DNA from: Cannabis sativa
Taxonomy: Eukaryota; Streptophyta; Magnoliopsida; Rosales; Cannabaceae
Reading direction: 5' to 3'
Assembly: GCF_029168945.1 (NCBI RefSeq)
Contig: NC_083604.1
Coordinates: 36,761,686-36,825,685, forward strand
DNA length: 64,000 bases
The notes under the pieces: generated by a model
Database searches by the model: none
The model's input: only the letters and a program-made list of their open reading frames with translations
Told to the model about the DNA's origin: nothing
Part shown: one piece after another, positions 58,400 to 64,000 of the stretch
How the letters are laid out: each line of letters starts with the position of its first letter
How positions within the stretch are numbered: the stretch's first letter is position 1
Position numbers and translations under genes: made by a program

Positions 58400-60115
58400 A
58401 CAATATGGTCCACTACAGATAATCTCCATGGATGTCACATGGAGGAAGAAATAGACGTGATCACAACAAAGAATGTGAGTATCATGAAGAGAAGGGTCAC
58501 ACCACTAACGAGTGTGATTATTTGAACGACGAGATTGAAATGTTGGTCCGAGTGGGAGATCCGGGACATGGGTCTGAATTCCGATCATTTATCCTGGATA
58601 TGGGCTCTTCCATAGGCACATGATCATTCTCAAATAGTATAATACTATAAATCCTCTACAGGGGGTAGGGTGTTCTCAAGCTCCTAGAACATCATTACCT
58701 ACACTCCATACTTTGCCAGTGCCAGCTAGGGTAGCATTACTTGCACTGGGACTTAGAACCCCATATCCTCCCTGACTCGCCCCACCTCCAATGGATGAAC
58801 ACGTGGCCACAATCTTAGGTGGACCTCATCTAGTTGGAAGCACTCGAAACTCGTAGAAAAGTTACCTAAGAGAGGTGGAAGAAGTGGATGTGTGTGTGTG
58901 TTGGTGCAATATCCCTCACAACACCCCAGAATGATGTATTTTCCCATCACCTTTACCAAGGATGATGCTAAAAATGTGTGCTTCCCCCATAAGGATCTCT
59001 TGGTAATTGATGCACAGATCGTCCACAAGCAAGTTTATACAGTCCTAGTGGACAATGGAAGCTCAGTCAACACCCTCTTTAAGTTCACATTCCAAGTGAT
59101 AGGACTTACTGAAGCGGACTTAAATCCTTGTCCTATTTAGTTGCAAGGCTTCAATGGAGATACCCTAATGTCGATGGGGCAAATCTAGTTACCTATCACT
59201 CTCAAAGCACAAGCTCTTTTAAGCACTCAACTTGGTGGTATATTGCCCAACGATGTACAGTGTGATACTAGGGCGGCCAACCCTAATGGATTTCGCGGCA
59301 ATAACCTCTATCAAGAACTTATGCATGAGGTTCCCCTGTGACAACGAATGTATTAGCACGATCAAAGGCGATCAAAAAAGGCAAGAAACTGTTACAACAT
59401 TTCAACATGGGTTGTGTTCATGGTCTGGTAAGAGACATCTATTGCTCCTGGAATGGAAGATGAAATGGACACTGAAGCCGTCCAAGAGGATTTTCAAGAT
59501 GAGTTGAATCCAGTGTTGGGAGAAAAAGAAACTTAGAACCAATGGAGGAGGTAGAGGAGGTAAGCTTCAGTGATGAAGACCACACAAGAACCATTAGGGT
59601 GGGAAGGAATCTACCTCCATCCATAAGAGAAAGTATTGTGAATGCAATAAAAAAGAACTGGGATGTGCTGGCATGGAGCCATTCTGACATGACTGGGATT
59701 GACCATAACACCATTTTCCATGCTTTGAAAAATTTGAGAGGATGCGATGCCAGTCTGGCAGAAGAGAAGACCTTTAGATTCAGTAAGGACAGAAGTCGTG
59801 AAGGCAAAGGTGAGTAAGTCGACTACTAATGATTTCCTCCGGGAGGCATTATACCATGTCTGGCTCGCAAACCCTATTTTGGTTCTGAAACCCAATGGCA
59901 GGTGGAGAATATGCATCAACTTTACTGACCTGAACAAGGCCCTCCTAAAAGACTACTTTTAGCTTCCACGGATTTATCAAATGGTAGACGCCATGTCCGT
60001 GTGCAAGTTGTTCGGCTTCATGGATGTCTACTCTGGGTATAATCAAATTAAGATGTATGTCGTGGAAACTCTAATTGTGACTGGAACACAAATATTAGGT
60101 TCTACTGTCATAGGG
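58400..60115 (+). pseudogene. Gag finger, protease and partial RT of the Tat-type element
   Basis: The sense resumes with a zinc-finger-like CEYHEEKGHTTNECDYL (ORF from 58432). Protease sense follows at 58892-59140 with VLVDNGSSVNTLF and at 59232 with LGRPTLMDFAAITS. RT sense follows with DVLAWSHSDMTGID (about 59660), ANPILVLKPNGRWRICINF (about 59870) and FMDVYSGYNQIKM (about 60015). Frames change several times and stops occur (for example TAG before LPRIYQM near 59960). The RT ends abruptly near 60100, before the metal-binding motif. Confidence 0.85.
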
Positions 60116-60628
60116 TCTTGAGGAAGACTCGATGAGGCAGATGTCGTAGCCAGAGTTCTCCTTGTGTTAACCATGACGTTTGATCAGATAAATTAACAAC
60201 TTGCTCTCAATAAAAGCATCAAACTATTGACCTTAGATTCGGCCAATCAACAGTGGAGTCGAATGTAATATTGATGCTTCCCACATCTTACACAATTAGA
60301 ATAATATAGTAAATAGGCACAAGATTTTATAGAGGTTTGGCCCCTTAGTTAGTGGGTAATTACCTACTCCCCTTTTAGTTGTATCTATACCGAGAGATAA
60401 TACTACTTAGATCACAGTAGTAATGGGATCTGAAGTAGCTCTCTTAGAATTACAATATGAGAATCATAGTTGGAAAATCTCAAGTAAGAGAAGAGCAGTG
60501 GGCGTGAGAGAGAGAGAGAGAGAGACATGAGTTATCAGACTTAGAGCACAAGGCTTAGGGTTTGAGACTTCAAACTTAGACTTAGGATTTTAGGGTTTGA
60601 CGAAGGCTCTTTATATAGGAGAGCTTAC
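60116..60628. repeat. Unclassified repeat-like segment
   Basis: The segment has no homology to the flanking elements that I recognise. It includes an (AG)n stretch (about 60510-60525), a TATA-like ctctttatatagga near 60608 and phrases reminiscent of LTR leaders (agaggtttggccccttag, taattacctactcc). It could be a fragment of another LTR. No gene is present. Confidence 0.4.
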
Positions 60629-61433
60629 TGTTGGGTTTTATGCCCTAAATAAAACTCATTTCAATATAATCAGATTTACTTATTAATATAGATCAGAAAT
60701 AACATTTAATGTTGCATGGTTCACATGATTTATTTCATGATTATATGTACATAATGTATAAATTCATCTGAAACCCTTTTCACATACTTGATCCTGTTTA
60801 TTGTGCTTTCAACACATTGGAAAGTAAACATGACTATGTGAATAAATTTTCCTAGATTTATCAGACATAGGGTTTTACTGATATGATAATCTACAACAGA
60901 GTTTACTTGCATTTGGAGAAGTGCTATGTTCTTTCCAGAGCATTGGTTAAAGTAAAGCTCAGGTTGGATGCATGGAGTATGCATCGGAAGGGACCGATAT
61001 TGAACTTTGACTTAGATTTATTAAACTTACCGTAATATCTATTCAAGTCAATATCACCTAGTTGATCCTAGATCAAATGTTCTTAATCCTGTTATGATTA
61101 GGCTCAATCTTGAAAGGCTATTCGTGTTCTTTGATTTGTTAGTTAAGCCTACTTTTAGGTCAGGGTGATACGTACATTTTGGGAACACGGTAGTGCAATT
61201 GAGTGGGAGCGCTATCATAAACATGGAATCTATAGCTTCTATCTGGCGAATAGTAAGCAAAGGATGATCTCTTTCGAGCTTGACCAAACGAACATAAATG
61301 GTGGAGTACTCATTTCACATAAGCTGAAATATCATTTATACGGGGTCAGGTGTTTTAAAGAATAAATACATTGTAGGGTGTAATGGTAATCTAATCCCTT
61401 TACAGTGTAGATCATTCATATAGAGGATAATTG
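60629..61433 (+). mobile_element. Partial copia LTR, plus orientation
   Basis: The first 805 bases of the copia LTR start at TGTTGGG and stop where a minus-strand copia element is inserted (61434). The remainder is presumably beyond the window. Its target duplication cannot be checked. Confidence 0.88.
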
Positions 61434-63321
61434 TGTTGGATATTATTTTACCAGGATCTTAGATCTACTCACAAGTATGTTTATTAACATCCTAAATATG
61501 AACTTTCTAAAACGATAAATTAAACACATATAAAGTTTAAGAAACCTTACATTGGGTGCAGCGGAATATAATGACTCCTTCCGTTCAGATCTCTAACCCT
61601 TGATTCCTTTACGTAGCGAGTATTATCAAGATGCGAACCTAGATCTTCTTCTACGAATCCTTGATGCTGAATCTCCTTTGCTGATGATCTTTCTTCACGA
61701 TCTTCCTCACTATGATTGAGGTATTGCTTGATGTGTGTGGGCACTACTCTAATCACTAAGAGAGGTTCGAAATATAGAGGAAGAATAGAGAGAGAGTGGC
61801 GGCTAGAGAAGAGAGTGGAGGCTCAGGTTTTTCTGATTCAGAAAGTGTAATTTTCCTGAAGCCTTCACTATCTATTTATAGCATTCCACTAGGGTTAGAT
61901 TTGAATTATATGGCATTAAAATAATGAAAAAATCAATTAAAAAAGATAACATAGGTGGCCGGCCCTGGCTAGGTGGACTGGGCCTTGATTTTTGCAATTT
62001 TGCAATTTTAACACCTTTTGTATCTGATTTTCTCAAAAATGCCAATTTCCTAATTCAATCATTTAAATGCCAATTGTAACTATTTAATAACTATAAATAA
62101 TTATTAAATAATATTGTCATTTATCATATTTATTAATTGAACCATACAAAGTATCATAATTAACAAATATGCCCCTGTTAACTCTTTCTTTACAATTTCG
62201 CCCTTACTTTGTGAAAATTTCACAAATAGACATAGTCTAATTCGTGAATTATAATTGATTAATCAAAACCAATTACATGAGTCTTACAAGCAATATTATC
62301 TCAACTAGTGGGGGGACCATGGGTCTATATAACCGAGCTTCCAATAAGTAGATCTAGAATTTAGCACTAAAATTCACTAACTTATTAATTCTTCGTTGAA
62401 TCCATGCATAGAACTTAGAATTGCACTCTCAGTATATAGAATGTTCTATATGTTCCACCATATAGACACATCATTAGTTATCCATTGTTATAATCCTAAT
62501 GTGATCAATGATCCTCTATATGAATGATCTACACAGTAAAGGGATTAAATTACCGTAACACCCTACTATGTATTTTATCCTTAAAACACTTGACCCCGTA
62601 TAAATGATATTTCAGCTTATGTGAAATGAGATCTCCACCATTTATTTTCGTTTGGTCAAGCTCGAAGGAAATCATCCTTTGCTTACTATTTGCCAGATAG
62701 AAGCTATAGATTCCATGTTTATGCTAGCGCTCCCACTCAATTGCACTACCGTGTTCCCAAAAAGTATGTATCACCCTGACCTAAAAGTAGGCTTAACTAA
62801 CAATTCAAAGGAACACGAATAGCCTTTCAAGATTGAGCCTAATCATAACAGGATTAAGATCATTTGATCTAGGATCAACTTGGCGATATTGACTTGAATA
62901 GATTTTACGGTAAGTTTAATTAAATCTAAGTCAAAGTTCAATATCGGTCCCTTCCGATGCATACTCCATGCATCCAACCTGAGCTTTACTTTAACCAATG
63001 TTCTGGAAAGAACATAGTGTTTCTCCAAATACAAGTAAACTCTTGTTGTAGATTATCATATCAGTAAAACCTTGTGTCTGATAAATCTAGGAAACTTTAT
63101 TCACATAGTCATGTTTACTTTCCAATGTGATGACAGCACAATAAACATGATCAAGTATGTGAAAAGGGTTTAAGATGAATTTATAAATCAAATAGACAAG
63201 CTATTGATAAAGTGAACCAAAACATACACAAATGAATGAAAAATACTTATGTTTCTTTATTGATGTTGAATAAAATAGATTACATTGAAATGGAGTTTTA
63301 TTTAGGGCATAAAACCTAACA
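61434..63321 (-). repeat. 3' LTR of the second copia element
   Basis: The 1,888-bp LTR runs from TGTTGG to CCTAACA on the plus strand (the inner end differs by one base from CCAACA). The minus-strand TATAAATAG box is at 61880-61872. Confidence 0.93.
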
Positions 63322-63350
63322 AACTCCCACTTGCACTAATATAATACTAA

Positions 63351-64000
63351 TTAGTACATATCAATTAATCCTAAATTCTGACGGTGCTTTTCAAAGGCTG
63401 TCACGGCCAAGACTTTGGTAAATGGATCAGCCAAGTTGTCCTCTGTGTCGACTTTCTCAACTAGTACATCCCCTCTTGCCACGTATTCTCTGATAATGTG
63501 ATACTTCCTTTCAATGTGTTTGCTTCTCTTGTGGCTTCGAGGTTCTTTACTGTTTGCTATTGCTCCATTGTTATCACAGAGTAGTACCAGAGGCTTCTCC
63601 ATTCCAGGAACAACTCCTATCTTGGTGAAGAACTTTCTTAGCCGGACAAGTTCTTTAGCAGCTTCAGCTGCTGCTATGTATTCAGCTTCCATAGTTGAGT
63701 CCGATATCGAGGTTTGTTTAGCACTTCTCCAAACCACCGCTCCACCCCCAAGAGTAAACACCATCCCAGATGTTGATTTCCTGTCTTCAAGACTTGCTCG
63801 GAAATGCGAATCAGTGTAGCCTATGGGATTTAAAGCACCACCCTTGTAGACTAACACAAGATTCCTTGTACTCTTTAAGTATTTCAAAATATACTTAACT
63901 GCATTCCAATGTTCTTGTCCTGGATTAGACTGATACCTGCTCACGATTCCAACAGCATAACAGATGTCAGGTCTAGTGCACAACATTGCATACATTAGAC
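63351..64000 (-). CDS. Copia RT end and RNase H, intact as far as visible (partial)
   Basis: This open frame of 214 residues is cut at its N-terminus by the window edge. It reads LMYAMLC-type MYAMLCTRPDICYAVGIV, then GYTDSHFRASLEDRKSTSG, TMEAEYIAAAEAAKELVRL, LLCDNNGAIANSKEPRSHK, HIERKYHIIREYVARGDVL and DNLADPFTK, ending at 63351. These are the Ty1/copia RNase H motifs with the acidic residues present. RNase H removes the RNA strand during reverse transcription. No stop or shift is seen, unlike the copy at 53217, so this element may be younger. Confidence 0.93.
   Translation of the reverse strand, partial: LMYAMLCTRPDICYAVGIVSRYQSNPGQEHWNAVKYILKYLKSTRNLVLVYKGGALNPIGYTDSHFRASLEDRKSTSGMVFTLGGGAVVWRSAKQTSISDSTMEAEYIAAAEAAKELVRLRKFFTKIGVVPGMEKPLVLLCDNNGAIANSKEPRSHKRSKHIERKYHIIREYVARGDVLVEKVDTEDNLADPFTKVLAVTAFEKHRQNLGLIDMY

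Larger units (their letters stand above)
42100..60115 (+). mobile_element. Decayed Ty3/gypsy element, Tat type, with four nested insertions
   Basis: Sense pieces of one gypsy gag-pol occur in order at 43000-43652, 45490-45651, 48428-48879, 50742-51338 and 58405-60115. They are separated by a solo copia LTR, a solo gypsy LTR, a second solo copia LTR and a copia element. The left part (about 42100-42990) reads as a 5' LTR with a TATA box. The right end breaks off in the RT domain, and no 3' LTR is in the window. The exact left boundary is not resolved. The CX2H...HX4C-like Gag finger and the DNGSS protease motif suit the Tat group. Many stops show it is old. Confidence 0.78.
61434..64000 (-). 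mobile_element. Second copia element, minus strand, cut by the window end
   Basis: The 3' LTR (61434-63321) is followed by a polypurine tract (GTGCAAGTGGGAGTT on the minus strand, about 63322-63336) and an intact RNase H frame that runs off the window. It is of the same family as the element at 51339 but better preserved. It is inserted into the plus-strand LTR that ends at 61433. Confidence 0.93.

Overview
This is plant nuclear DNA, and it is almost entirely transposable-element sequence. The signs are a very AT-rich background, spliced genes with GT-AG introns, plant Ty1/copia and Ty3/gypsy LTR retrotransposons, a FAR1/FHY3-type Mutator-like (MULE) transposase and a plant Ulp1-like protease gene. 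It looks like a eudicot. Cannabaceae or another Rosales family is my guess, but it rests on general resemblance of the repeats, not on a diagnostic gene. I found no tRNA, rRNA, CRISPR or ordinary housekeeping gene.

Left two thirds (2652-34383): a very large MULE-like element. Its ends are diverged terminal inverted repeats (TIRs). Each carries a 16-bp (near-)palindrome exactly 32 bases in from the end, and both ends lie in a TA microsatellite. Between the TIRs, in order, are: an 11-exon Ulp1/C48-type protease gene (16646-20200, +); short tandem duplications; a two-exon GRF zinc-finger gene (22082-21636, -); a ten-unit 153-bp satellite (22663-26055); a small unrecognised transcription unit (about 26703-27190, +); a small helical protein gene with a frameshift (29307-29712, +); an RNase H1-N/viroplasmin-like protein (30513-30010, -); and a decayed FAR1-type transposase (31333-33601, +). 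The last two diverge from a shared region containing three repeats with an AGGCCCATTAA core. The element has been hit by a full-length Tekay-type gypsy retrotransposon (2898-14303, target duplication CTCTC), which itself carries a solo copia LTR in its gag (6196-8090, target duplication TGATG). A second solo copia LTR sits inside the satellite (23423-25279, target duplication AGCTG).

Middle (34384 to about 42100): very AT-rich intergenic DNA with a MITE-like element, a related inverted copy near 1255-1510, and local duplications. I see no convincing gene.

Right (about 42100-64000): a decayed gypsy element of the Tat type. Its gag-pol is split by four separate insertions that still have target duplications: a solo copia LTR (GAGAG), a 2.8-kb solo gypsy LTR (ATAAG), a second solo copia LTR (TGTCA), and a degenerate copia element on the minus strand (GCAAT/ACAAT) whose 5' LTR is largely deleted. 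Beyond it are an unclassified repeat, a partial plus-strand copia LTR and, inserted in that LTR, a second minus-strand copia element that runs off the window. The same copia family occurs at least seven times, mostly as solo LTRs. So the window records several rounds of nested insertion and LTR-LTR recombination. The only genes with a chance of function are the cargo genes of the MULE.
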